A stretch of DNA of 17,227 nucleotides from an uncultured Eubacteriales bacterium. GTDB lineage: Bacteria; Bacillota; Clostridia; Oscillospirales; QAKW01. Location: positions 1 through 17,227 of the forward strand of contig CAKRPM010000004.1 of assembly GCA_934378025.1 (NCBI GenBank), written 5' to 3'. How positions within the stretch are numbered: the stretch's first letter is position 1; each line of letters begins with the position of its first letter. Shown here in pieces: positions 1 through 7,222 of this stretch. The position numbers and the translations under genes were made by a program. Below the pieces are notes generated by a model. The model worked only from the letters and a program-made list of their open reading frames with translations, was not told the DNA's origin and ran no database searches.

Positions 1-77
1 CGCCGCGGGCACTGCTGCGCATCAGGCGTTCGCCTTCATATACATAAGTATATTCTATTTGCTGAGTGTTGTCAATT
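1..77 (-). pseudogene. Truncated second copy of the rhs core (5' end of an orphan Rhs cassette, runs off the window)
   Basis: These 77 bases match positions 2315 to 2391 of the full rhs gene without a single difference, in the same orientation; base 78 is the first mismatch and nothing upstream of it aligns. Read on the minus strand they encode the same peptide as rhs residues 1095 to 1119, beginning IDNTQQIEY. The copy therefore starts in the middle of the YD-repeat region. In frame upstream there is no ATG and no Shine-Dalgarno site between it and the terminator at 88 to 121, so it is probably not translated on its own. The match is cut by the window edge, so its true length is unknown. In Rhs and CDI loci such truncated core copies usually lead into an alternative toxin tip and immunity gene; that part is inference here. 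Confidence 0.85.
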
Positions 78-87
78 TTGGCACTTC

Positions 88-121
88 GGAAAAGAGCAAG
101 GGCGCACCGTTCGGCGCGCCC
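88..121 (-). terminator. Intrinsic terminator of the rhs-immunity unit
   Basis: On the minus strand GGGCGCGCC (121 to 113) pairs with GGTGCGCCC (108 to 100) through nine pairs including one G-T wobble, around the four-base loop GAAC. It is followed by the T-rich tail TTGCTCTTTTCC (99 to 88). It lies 20 bases beyond the stop codon of the membrane-protein gene and just before the orphan core copy, so it should end the rhs transcript and insulate the orphan copy from it. Confidence 0.75.
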
Positions 122-141
122 CTGCAACACAGAATAAATGC

Positions 142-564
142 TTATGATTGTTTGATTTGTAAATAATTTGTTGTTATAGTTACGATGATTAAGTTTACCA
201 TTAATGCGATTGCTATGCCGGCCATTACTGTATCACCAGCCACATATAAACCGTTTTCCGTATCAGCATGCTTGCAAAAAACAAACCGATATATAAGGTT
301 AATGCCTGCCATTCCCAAAAAAGTCACACTCTTTTTATCAAAACTGAACAAGTTATCTGCATTTTGTCCAAGCAAAAAATAATATATACCCGCAAGCACG
401 AGCATCAAATGCAAGGCAAACATCACGAATGCTATACCGAGATCATTCGTAAGCGTACCGCCCTCGATTTTTTTTGGATATACGGTTCCGTATATTGTTA
501 ATAAAGTTGCTATAACAATATTAAAATAAGCTATTATCCTCAAAAGTTTTGAATATATAATCAT
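142..564 (-). CDS. Small four-helix membrane protein, candidate immunity protein for the Rhs tip
   Basis: I do not recognise the family. The 140-residue product is mostly hydrophobic, with four likely membrane helices: about residues 6 to 28 (after YSKLL), 43 to 66 (LGIAFVMFALHL...), 78 to 97 (SVTFLGMAGINL...) and 108 to 134 (VAGDTVMAGIAIAL...). The short loops are polar. A GTG at 573 and an ATG at 570 are in frame but sit on or within two bases of the AAGAGG ribosome site; the ATG at 564 has an eight-base spacing and is preferred. It begins five bases after the rhs stop and has the same AT-rich composition as the 3' end of rhs, so the two look inherited as one unit. In Rhs and WapA systems the gene directly after the toxin is normally its cognate immunity gene. 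A membrane-bound immunity protein would suit a toxin acting at the cytoplasmic membrane. Gene reality is fairly secure; function is inferred from position. Confidence 0.8.
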   Translation of the reverse strand: MIIYSKLLRIIAYFNIVIATLLTIYGTVYPKKIEGGTLTNDLGIAFVMFALHLMLVLAGIYYFLLGQNADNLFSFDKKSVTFLGMAGINLIYRFVFCKHADTENGLYVAGDTVMAGIAIALMVNLIIVTITTNYLQIKQS

Positions 565-569
565 TTTCA

Positions 570-3500
570 TCACCTCTTTATAGTTTTTGCTTTCTTAACA
601 ACCGAATTATACAAACGCTGTATTCCTGAAAAAGCAGAGCTTGCCAACCAATAGTATGTTTTTGAATGTCCTGCACTTGCAAACTGTGAGCTCCAGCCAA
701 CGCCAACGGTAAAGCAAGAATTGCTCCATGAAGTATATGCTTTTACATGCCAAGCGCTTGCATACACGCCATTAAACCATTTTAAATAACTCTTGTAATT
801 TGTAAAATTAGAGTAACCAAATATTGCAAAAACACAAATCGATAAGCTAAAACCGCCTACGAGTGATTTTGGATTAAAAAGCAACGAAGGCTTAGCAATA
901 ATCTTTTTCAAAACATTTTTAGTTTTAGCACTGGATCCTATTCCACCACCTCCGTAAATATACACAAATGGGATAGTCCGCTTTTTACCTCCAACATTAA
1001 CACGCGAGGAAAAATACCATACAACTTCAATTCCTCCGGAAAGGCTTCCAATACCTACTTCAATTTGTATGCCGGCACCAATTAATAAAACAGGTCCCAT
1101 TCCCTCCGGATCACGTCCCTGCACCGGTTCATTAAAGCAATATGCGGCCAAATTATACCCTAATGGTTTTCCATTGGTGCCCAAAAGAATTGGTTCGTCC
1201 GCATTCAGGAATCTGCCGAGTTCGGGGTCGTAATAGCGGGACTGAAGGTAATACAGCCCGGTTTCCGTGTCGTAGTAATAGCCGCGGTAACGGTAGGGGT
1301 TGAGTTCGGCAATTTGCGTGGCGTCGTCGGACGCATATTCCGTGCATTTGCCCCACGCGTCATATTCGTAGCGCACCATCCTATTGCCGTCGCGATCCAG
1401 CACCTCGATAATGTCGCCCTGCAGATTCTTCCGGTAAAAATATGCCTCGCCGTTTACACTGATGCCATATAGCTCGTCCTCACGGTCATACAGCGGCACC
1501 AGCGTATACGCGTCAAACGTCTCGCAGACGATTTTGTCGCCGTCCAACACATAGCGATGCTCGCCCTTAGCGGTACGAATGCCTGCCGCATTGTACGAAA
1601 AGGTTACGCCGTCAAAGCTTTTCAGCTGCCGTCCCTTTTCCCAGCAAAGCGTATGCCCCAAATAATTCGTCGGATTGCCCTGTGCGTCATACGAAATGCT
1701 CTTGTTTCCGACGCCGGTCAACTGATCTTTCCACTTTGCATTGCCGTAGCTATAGCTTTTTCCGTTTTTGCTGAGGATATTGCCATAGCCGTCATAGGTC
1801 ATGGTATTGACGGTTTTGAAGTTTGCGGCGGTTACCCCTTTATGCCGCTCGGTCAGCAGCTGACCCAGTGCGTCATAGGTATATTCCGTGATTCCGTCCT
1901 CACTGTCGGTGACCTTGGTGATGCGCTCTTCCTCATCATATTCATACGTGAGGATTCGGCCGTTGTCAAAGGTGATTTGCCGTACCAGACGGGTTTGCGC
2001 CGTCGATTTGACCCGTGCATGATTTTGATGCTGCTCGCTGACCGTTCCCGTATAATACGCAAAGCGTCGGGAGGTCGCCGCAGTTCCCGTCTGCACCTCT
2101 TCAAATTCTTTTCGTCCCAAAAAGTCCGTCTTTGCATGAGCGGTGACCGTCCGTCCGTCAATCACCGTTTTGGTAACGACCGTGTCGTCCTCAGCATTTT
2201 CATAATAGACGGTCGGAACGTCGCACCCCCGGGTGACCTTTTGAATCAGCTTGCCCTCTTCGTCATAAATATACCGGGTAAAGTGTAAAACAATCTGCTC
2301 CCCGTATTCATTCACGCCGCGGGCACTGCTGCGCATCAGGCGTTCGCCTTCATATACATAAGTATATTCTATTTGCTGAGTGTTGTCAATTGTATCGGCG
2401 ACATTGCCCAAGCTGTCATACCGATAGGTATAGTCCGCCGTCAGCTCGCCCGCGGCATTATACCATTTTTCGGAGGTGATACGCCCATTTTCGTCATATA
2501 CCGCCTGCATGGTATCTCCGTTGGCATAGGTGACGGTCGAGGGCTGCTTGGCATACGCGCCATAGGTGTACTCAATCAGCTTTTCCGTTTTGCCCGCAAT
2601 GCCCACGCTTTTCAGCTTTTTCATTGCGTCATATTCCATCTGATAGCGCAAGCCGTCTCCGCGCACAATTTCTTTGGCGTTTCCGAACACGTCATAGCTG
2701 TAGCTGACGGAGGAGAGCGCATTGCCCTCACTGTCCTTCTGCGCAACGCTTGTGATTTCTCCACGGTCATTATATGTATATTCCGTCCGATTGCCCGTTC
2801 GGTCGGTGACCGCAGTATTTCGAGAGGTCAGGGCATCCACCGTATAAGCGGTATTATGTCCGCGAGCGTCGCTTTCCCCGATCAGGTCATTGCCGTTTTC
2901 GCCGTAGGAAAATGTACGATATACGGTTCCGAACTCGCCGTCTTTAAAGGTGGTTTCGGTCAACGCATTGCCGAAACTGTCTTTCAGCTCTTCAAATTCC
3001 GGTACGGTGGTTTCCAAGCTTTCAGGTTGATCGGAAGGGTCGGACTCAATTTCGGGAGCAACGACAAATTCCTCCGCACCCAAATCGGTTTCAATGCTGC
3101 TTCGAACCAGCTTGAAATCGGAAAAGAGTGCAAAACCGTAGTTTTTGTTATACACACAGCACACCTTAACGGACGCCACCGGCCGATATTCGTTTTTGCT
3201 GAATGAGAGGGTAAACAATTCCGGATCGGTCACATTGGTGGGCAATTCCAACGTATGAACTTCGGGGGCGGCGACGGCGGAAGCGTCGGCATAATAAATT
3301 TCTGCCATCAATTTGGGTGGTTCGATATCCACATTCCCACGATCGCGCAGCACCAATCCGCGCGACTGCACCTTTGCGGAAAAGGCAAAGGTTTCACGCG
3401 TGTCCGTCTTTTTGCACACCGCAACCTCTTGTCCCACCGTAACATCGCTATTCGGCTGTGCATTGATTTGCACCGTTTGATTTTGAATGGTGGTCTGCAG

Positions 3501-5672
3501 GCTTTTACTACTGCTCCATGTACCCTCCAAAAGATTATATTCGGTGGCAAAATCATTTTTCTCCAACTGCGCCGCGTCCACATAGACAGCGCCTGCACCG
3601 TCCGCCACAATTTGCACGGTTACCGCCTCAGTGCTTTGAAACGGCAGGATCAGGCGAACATACTGATCTCCGGTAGACGGCAAGTGCTCGCTTTCCGCCA
3701 ACACGGTTTGTCCGGACACAACCCGCAGATATACACCCGGTTTACCGCCGCCGAAATCGGCGTCCAGCATTTCATACGGTGTTGCTACCCGAACATACGC
3801 CGAAAATGTTCCGCGGAGGCAACTTGTACTTTGACCGACGCCGCAGGCCAGCGTATCCGTCTCAAAATACGAACCGTCCTCATACGTTTCCCGACTGTTG
3901 GTCGTAGCCATATACAGGGTGTTTTTCCCAAACAGAGCATTATTTTCATTGTCCACCAGATAGCGGGTCAGCGCCGCGCTGTTGCCTGTGATATTCCATG
4001 CCTCCAGGCTGTTAAAGTTGTGATCGGAAAGAAGATTGGCCGTCTCCACGGTATCTGCACGGGTTTCACTTTCTACATCGCCGTCCTCATTCATGCGATA
4101 AAAAATGACCGTATTTTCCGTTTCACTTTGTTTTTCAGTAATTTTGGCGCTTTTACCGGCAAGAGAATATTCAAGTTTGACATCCTCTCCGGCGGCAAAC
4201 GTCCCGTCCGTCTGGCGATTCAGCTCCGTAATATGCGTGACAAACCGATCCAGGTAGGTAACCTGCGTTTTGCTGACGATTTGTCCGTTTTCATCCGTCA
4301 AAACGATGCGCGTCGGCAAAGAATCGGCATATTCAATCTGCACCATTCGTCCGTCCCGATACGTCATACCGCTCAACCGTTTGTCCGAATAAGTATATTC
4401 GATATACGTTCCGTCCGGCGCTGTAATTTTGCTTAAAAAGTCGGCGCTGTATTCAAACGAAAACGTGCGGTTTGCGCCATCCGTTACCGACAGAATTTTT
4501 TCCTGCTGATAAGCAATATCCATGTGGTTGCCGTACAAATCCGAAATTTGAATCAACCGGCCGTCCTCGGAGAACTTATAGGTATCATCCCCTTGCTTCA
4601 GCGTGCGCTGACTTGGATTGTAATACATCTTTTCGTCCCCGATGTCCTCAAACAGAACCGTATTTCCGTCTTTCTTTTCGCTTTGCTTAAAGAACGTTTC
4701 CATGCCGTTTTCATCGGTATAGACATACCCGGTATAGGTGTCGCCCTCCTGCTCAAACTCGCAAGCACACATGCTCAGCATAATGTTTAACCGAAAGCCT
4801 TTGCCGAGCTTCATAGAGCTCCAATCGGCGGTATGCAGGCCAATGGCGCTGTTTTCCGTATAATTGCAGTCGGACAGTGCCCCCGCATACAAATGTTCAA
4901 GGGTCACCGGCATGCGGTTGCCCTCCCAGGCGAAATCCGGCACCCGCAAGTTGATATCCCCATTGTTCAGATTGACCTGTGCCGTCCCGAAATAGCCGAT
5001 ATTGTGGCTATATGACGCCTCCGAGGGAATATTTTTATAGCCGATTGTGTATGTTACCCGAAGCGAGGCGGATTCCGTCAAATGGATTTGACCGGTAAAT
5101 TCACTGCTCTCCGTCATCGATTTTAAAACGAACGCCCCCACTGCCTCATTTTTTACCATATCTTCATAAAAAGATGTGATATCCAGCGCATACTCGGCGC
5201 TTTCATTTTGCGACATTGCCTCCACCTCCAGCAAGGAGCCGATTTCCGGTTCGCTGGCGGTGCCGGGATTCAGCATGTCCAATACGCTGTATAGGCCAAA
5301 TCGCGGTTTTCCCTCTGTAGACACACTGCCGGCGTCCTGTTCCAGCAATATCTCCACTTTTTTGACTTTTGCGCCCAGCGGCATGTCCGGCAACTGAATA
5401 CTGCCGTAAATACGGAAAACGTTATGAAGCGTTTCGTCCCCCTCCTTGTGATGAAAAACGCCGAGGTTTCCGTCGCACGCACCGGACAGGTATCCGTTGC
5501 CCCAACTGTACAGTGCAAGCGGACTGTTTGCACTTGCCGATGTTCCGATCCCGATGCCCGAAAACACGGTTTGCAGACTGCCGTCACTCATTTGATACGT
5601 GTTTTCTCCCATCGACCCGATTGCTTTTACTTTTTGTCCTTCTTTTTGGTTTGTTACATAAATTTTCTCCAT
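570..5672 (-). CDS. Rhs/YD-repeat polymorphic toxin (WapA-like) with unknown C-terminal tip
   Basis: A 1700-residue protein of the Rhs/YD-repeat family, whose repeats build a shell that encloses and delivers a toxic C-terminal tip. The N-terminus (MEKIYVTNQKEGQK) is hydrophilic with no signal peptide or membrane helix. Residues about 80 to 210 look like a DNRLRE-type beta-sandwich. YD repeats follow at about 350 to 500, a carbohydrate-binding-like block at about 545 to 710 (ending VYVDAAQLEK), a second beta-rich block to about 860, an acidic linker (DQPESLETTVPEFEELKD), then the main YD array from about 905. The core closes with YYDPELGRFLNADE (about 1480 to 1493) and FNEPVQGRDPEG (ending at 1524). 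The last 176 residues are glycine- and aromatic-rich, AT-rich in DNA, and match no nuclease, deaminase or ADP-ribosyltransferase motif I know. The start is set by AAGGAAG (5688 to 5682), nine bases upstream. Family certain; tip activity and export route unknown. Confidence 0.95.
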   Translation of the reverse strand: MEKIYVTNQKEGQKVKAIGSMGENTYQMSDGSLQTVFSGIGIGTSASANSPLALYSWGNGYLSGACDGNLGVFHHKEGDETLHNVFRIYGSIQLPDMPLGAKVKKVEILLEQDAGSVSTEGKPRFGLYSVLDMLNPGTASEPEIGSLLEVEAMSQNESAEYALDITSFYEDMVKNEAVGAFVLKSMTESSEFTGQIHLTESASLRVTYTIGYKNIPSEASYSHNIGYFGTAQVNLNNGDINLRVPDFAWEGNRMPVTLEHLYAGALSDCNYTENSAIGLHTADWSSMKLGKGFRLNIMLSMCACEFEQEGDTYTGYVYTDENGMETFFKQSEKKDGNTVLFEDIGDEKMYYNPSQRTLKQGDDTYKFSEDGRLIQISDLYGNHMDIAYQQEKILSVTDGANRTFSFEYSADFLSKITAPDGTYIEYTYSDKRLSGMTYRDGRMVQIEYADSLPTRIVLTDENGQIVSKTQVTYLDRFVTHITELNRQTDGTFAAGEDVKLEYSLAGKSAKITEKQSETENTVIFYRMNEDGDVESETRADTVETANLLSDHNFNSLEAWNITGNSAALTRYLVDNENNALFGKNTLYMATTNSRETYEDGSYFETDTLACGVGQSTSCLRGTFSAYVRVATPYEMLDADFGGGKPGVYLRVVSGQTVLAESEHLPSTGDQYVRLILPFQSTEAVTVQIVADGAGAVYVDAAQLEKNDFATEYNLLEGTWSSSKSLQTTIQNQTVQINAQPNSDVTVGQEVAVCKKTDTRETFAFSAKVQSRGLVLRDRGNVDIEPPKLMAEIYYADASAVAAPEVHTLELPTNVTDPELFTLSFSKNEYRPVASVKVCCVYNKNYGFALFSDFKLVRSSIETDLGAEEFVVAPEIESDPSDQPESLETTVPEFEELKDSFGNALTETTFKDGEFGTVYRTFSYGENGNDLIGESDARGHNTAYTVDALTSRNTAVTDRTGNRTEYTYNDRGEITSVAQKDSEGNALSSVSYSYDVFGNAKEIVRGDGLRYQMEYDAMKKLKSVGIAGKTEKLIEYTYGAYAKQPSTVTYANGDTMQAVYDENGRITSEKWYNAAGELTADYTYRYDSLGNVADTIDNTQQIEYTYVYEGERLMRSSARGVNEYGEQIVLHFTRYIYDEEGKLIQKVTRGCDVPTVYYENAEDDTVVTKTVIDGRTVTAHAKTDFLGRKEFEEVQTGTAATSRRFAYYTGTVSEQHQNHARVKSTAQTRLVRQITFDNGRILTYEYDEEERITKVTDSEDGITEYTYDALGQLLTERHKGVTAANFKTVNTMTYDGYGNILSKNGKSYSYGNAKWKDQLTGVGNKSISYDAQGNPTNYLGHTLCWEKGRQLKSFDGVTFSYNAAGIRTAKGEHRYVLDGDKIVCETFDAYTLVPLYDREDELYGISVNGEAYFYRKNLQGDIIEVLDRDGNRMVRYEYDAWGKCTEYASDDATQIAELNPYRYRGYYYDTETGLYYLQSRYYDPELGRFLNADEPILLGTNGKPLGYNLAAYCFNEPVQGRDPEGMGPVLLIGAGIQIEVGIGSLSGGIEVVWYFSSRVNVGGKKRTIPFVYIYGGGGIGSSAKTKNVLKKIIAKPSLLFNPKSLVGGFSLSICVFAIFGYSNFTNYKSYLKWFNGVYASAWHVKAYTSWSNSCFTVGVGWSSQFASAGHSKTYYWLASSAFSGIQRLYNSVVKKAKTIKR
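573..578 (-). promoter_or_regulatory. Ribosome binding site of the candidate immunity gene
   Basis: AAGAGG, followed by TGAT, overlaps the end of rhs (last codon AGG and stop TGA). It is too close to the upstream GTG and ATG but eight bases from the ATG at 564, which decides the start. Its position implies coupling to rhs translation, so immunity would be made whenever the toxin is. Confidence 0.7.
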
Positions 5673-5693
5673 AATTTTCTACTTCCTTTCTTA

Positions 5694-5728
5694 TTTTTTG
5701 AGGACATCTTGATTGTACCCTCAAAAAA
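5694..5728. promoter_or_regulatory. Perfect 10-base inverted repeat around the likely rhs promoter -10 box
   Basis: TTTTTTGAGG (5694 to 5703) and CCTCAAAAAA (5719 to 5728) are perfect inverted copies separated by 15 bases. The spacer contains, on the minus strand, TACAAT (5717 to 5712), a good -10 box at a sensible distance before the rhs ribosome site. A nine-base tandem repeat AAAACGGAC (5725 to 5733 and 5734 to 5742) fills the place of the -35 region, where no good -35 hexamer is visible. A dyad over a -10 box suggests an operator for a dimeric repressor, or an RNA hairpin in a leader if transcription starts further upstream. The repeat is seen directly; its role is inference. Confidence 0.45.
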
Positions 5729-5757
5729 CGGACAAAACGGACAACTTTGCAAACAAT

Positions 5758-5790
5758 AAAAAAAGACCCGTGTTTAAAACACGGGCCTTT
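5758..5790 (-). terminator. Second intrinsic terminator after rplQ
   Basis: On the minus strand a GC-rich stem, GGCCCGTGTTT against AAACACGGGTC (11 pairs with one G-T wobble; the single central base means the top pairs open into the loop), is followed directly by seven T residues (5764 to 5758). It lies 11 bases beyond the first terminator and upstream of rhs, so read-through from the ribosomal operon should not reach the toxin gene. Confidence 0.85.
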
Positions 5791-5801
5791 TGCCGCCAAA
5801 C

Positions 5802-5837
5802 AAAAAAGGGTTGCAGAAAAATCTGCAACCCTTTTTT
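5802..5837. terminator. Intrinsic terminator of the ribosomal protein operon, symmetric
   Basis: A perfect ten-base stem, GGGTTGCAGA (5808 to 5817) against TCTGCAACCC (5822 to 5831), with a four-base loop. It is flanked by AAAAAA on the left and TTTTTT on the right, so a T tract follows the hairpin on either strand. It starts eight bases after the rplQ stop codon and ends the long ribosomal transcript; it could also stop transcription coming from the left. Confidence 0.9.
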
Positions 5838-5845
5838 ATATTTAC

Positions 5846-6187
5846 TTATACAAGCTCGATGATCGCCATTTCTGCAGCGTCGCCAACACGCGGTCCCTTT
5901 TTCAAAATGCGGGTATAGCCGCCGTTACGATCGGCATATTTCGGTCCGATCTCGGAAAACAGTTTGTTTACAACGTCTTCCTTGGTGATATAGGACAACG
6001 CCTGTCTTTTGGCGTGCAGTGTATCTTTTTTCGCCAAGGTAATCATTTTTTCAGCTACCTTGCGAACATCCTTCGCTCTGGTAACGGTTGTTTCCATAGA
6101 GCCGTTTTCCAGCAAAGATGTCACCAAACCTCTCATCATCGCTTTACGATGTGCGGTCGGTCTGCCAAGTTTTCTGAAACTTGCCAT
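5846..6187 (-). CDS. rplQ: 50S ribosomal protein L17
   Basis: L17 of the large subunit, which lies near the peptide exit tunnel. The 113 residues are the usual length for the short Gram-positive form and start with the family signature ([18 protein letters not shown] at residues 4 to 21). The basic N-terminal half is followed by the conserved segment [18 protein letters not shown], and the C-terminus has the usual [18 protein letters not shown]. It is the last gene of the alpha operon, 16 bases after rpoA with a ribosome site (AGGAGGTAGACTGCA before ATG), and runs into the terminator eight bases after its stop. Identification is secure. Confidence 0.98.
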   Translation of the reverse strand: MASFRKLGRPTAHRKAMMRGLVTSLLENGSMETTVTRAKDVRKVAEKMITLAKKDTLHAKRQALSYITKEDVVNKLFSEIGPKYADRNGGYTRILKKGPRVGDAAEMAIIELV

Positions 6188-6203
6188 TGCAGTCTACCTC
6201 CTT

Positions 6204-7154
6204 TTAGTCTTCTTCTTTCTTGAGCGTTAAGTCTAAGGACGCCATCTTATTGATGACCTCGTCCAACGATTTGCGTCCGAGGTTTCTGACTTTCATCATA
6301 TCGTCCTCAGTACGATTCGTCAAATCCTCAACCGTGTTAATTCCGGCGCGTTTCAGGCAGTTAAAGGAACGAACGGACAGATCCAATTCTTCAATGGTCA
6401 TCTCCAGAACCTTCTCTTTTCTCGTTTCTTCCTTTTCTACCATGATCTCAGCGTTTCTGGCGCACTCGGACAGATTGATAAACAAGCTTAAATGCTCATC
6501 CATAATCTTCGCAGAGAGCGAAACCGCTTCACTCGCGTCGATCACACCGTTTGTCCAAACCTCCAGCGTCAGCTTATCAAAGTCCGTGATTTGACCGACG
6601 CGGGTATTGGTAATGGTATAGTTTACCTTTGTTACAGGTGAATAGCTGCTGTCTACTGCCAGCAAATTCAGCTGACCGGCAACGTATTCTTTATTGTGCT
6701 CGCTGATCACATAGCCGCGGCCATGATCCATCACAAGCTCCAAATTGAGCACAGCGTCCTCGCCCAATGTGGCAAGCACATGCTCGGGATTGAGAATTTC
6801 AACATCGCTGTCAACTTTGATGTCGCCTGCCGTAACAACGCACGGACCTTTTGCGTCTAAATAGACGGTTTTCGGGCCGTCGCAGTACAGCTTAGGAATA
6901 ATCCCCTTGATGTTCAAAACGATCTCGGTGACATCCTCTTTCACGCCCTCAATGGTGGTAAACTCGTGCGGCACATTGTTGATTCTCGCTGCAACAACCG
7001 CACAGCCCGGCAAAGAAGAAAGCAAAATTCTGCGCAGGGAATTTCCCAGCGTGGTGCCGTATCCTCTTTCCAGCGGCTCTACTGTAAATTTACCGTATTC
7101 GCCTTTATCGCCGGTAACCTCGGCGGAAATGCGTGGCTTCTCAATTTCGATCAA
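6204..7154 (-). CDS. rpoA: DNA-directed RNA polymerase subunit alpha
   Basis: Alpha subunit of RNA polymerase, which dimerises to nucleate core assembly and contacts activators and promoter UP elements. Of the 316 residues, about 1 to 230 form the assembly domain, with the conserved [20 protein letters not shown] (29 to 48). About 250 to 316 form the helix-hairpin-helix C-terminal domain, with [17 protein letters not shown] and [11 protein letters not shown], the DNA- and activator-contacting surfaces. The start codon is TTG: no ATG lies between the AAGGAGG ribosome site (7168 to 7162) and MIEIEKPRI, the normal family N-terminus, and the spacing is seven bases. It follows the longest intergenic gap of the ribosomal section (68 bases), in which I find no clear promoter. 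Identity secure; only the UUG start is unusual. Confidence 0.98.
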   Translation of the reverse strand: MIEIEKPRISAEVTGDKGEYGKFTVEPLERGYGTTLGNSLRRILLSSLPGCAVVAARINNVPHEFTTIEGVKEDVTEIVLNIKGIIPKLYCDGPKTVYLDAKGPCVVTAGDIKVDSDVEILNPEHVLATLGEDAVLNLELVMDHGRGYVISEHNKEYVAGQLNLLAVDSSYSPVTKVNYTITNTRVGQITDFDKLTLEVWTNGVIDASEAVSLSAKIMDEHLSLFINLSECARNAEIMVEKEETRKEKVLEMTIEELDLSVRSFNCLKRAGINTVEDLTNRTEDDMMKVRNLGRKSLDEVINKMASLDLTLKKEED

Positions 7155-7161
7155 GACAATC

Positions 7162-7168
7162 CCTCCTT
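7162..7168 (-). promoter_or_regulatory. Strong ribosome binding site before the TTG start of rpoA
   Basis: AAGGAGG, seven bases upstream of TTG at 7154. It matches the anti-Shine-Dalgarno sequence fully and probably offsets the weak initiation codon. It fixes the rpoA start. Confidence 0.8.
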
Positions 7169-7222
7169 AAATCAGCATTAAAATGATTTTCGACAAATAT
7201 CCAAAATGATAACAAATGCGTT

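Noticed and set aside
565..573. GTG at 573 or ATG at 570 as start of the membrane-protein gene
   Set aside because: Both overlap or crowd the AAGAGG site; the ATG at 564 has normal spacing.
2373..3206. Plus-strand open frame of 277 codons opposite rhs
   Set aside because: Shadow of the same rhs reading frame; no ribosome site or family features.
3255..4436. Long plus-strand open frame (393 codons) opposite rhs
   Set aside because: It is antisense to a well-supported coding region, shows no recognisable domain, and has odd low-complexity arginine and histidine use typical of shadow frames.
7155..7222. A promoter or regulator site in the gap before rpoA, with two copies of AAAATGAT (7180 to 7187 and 7203 to 7210)
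   Set aside because: No -35 and -10 pair with usable spacing was found, and a short AT-rich repeat is expected by chance.
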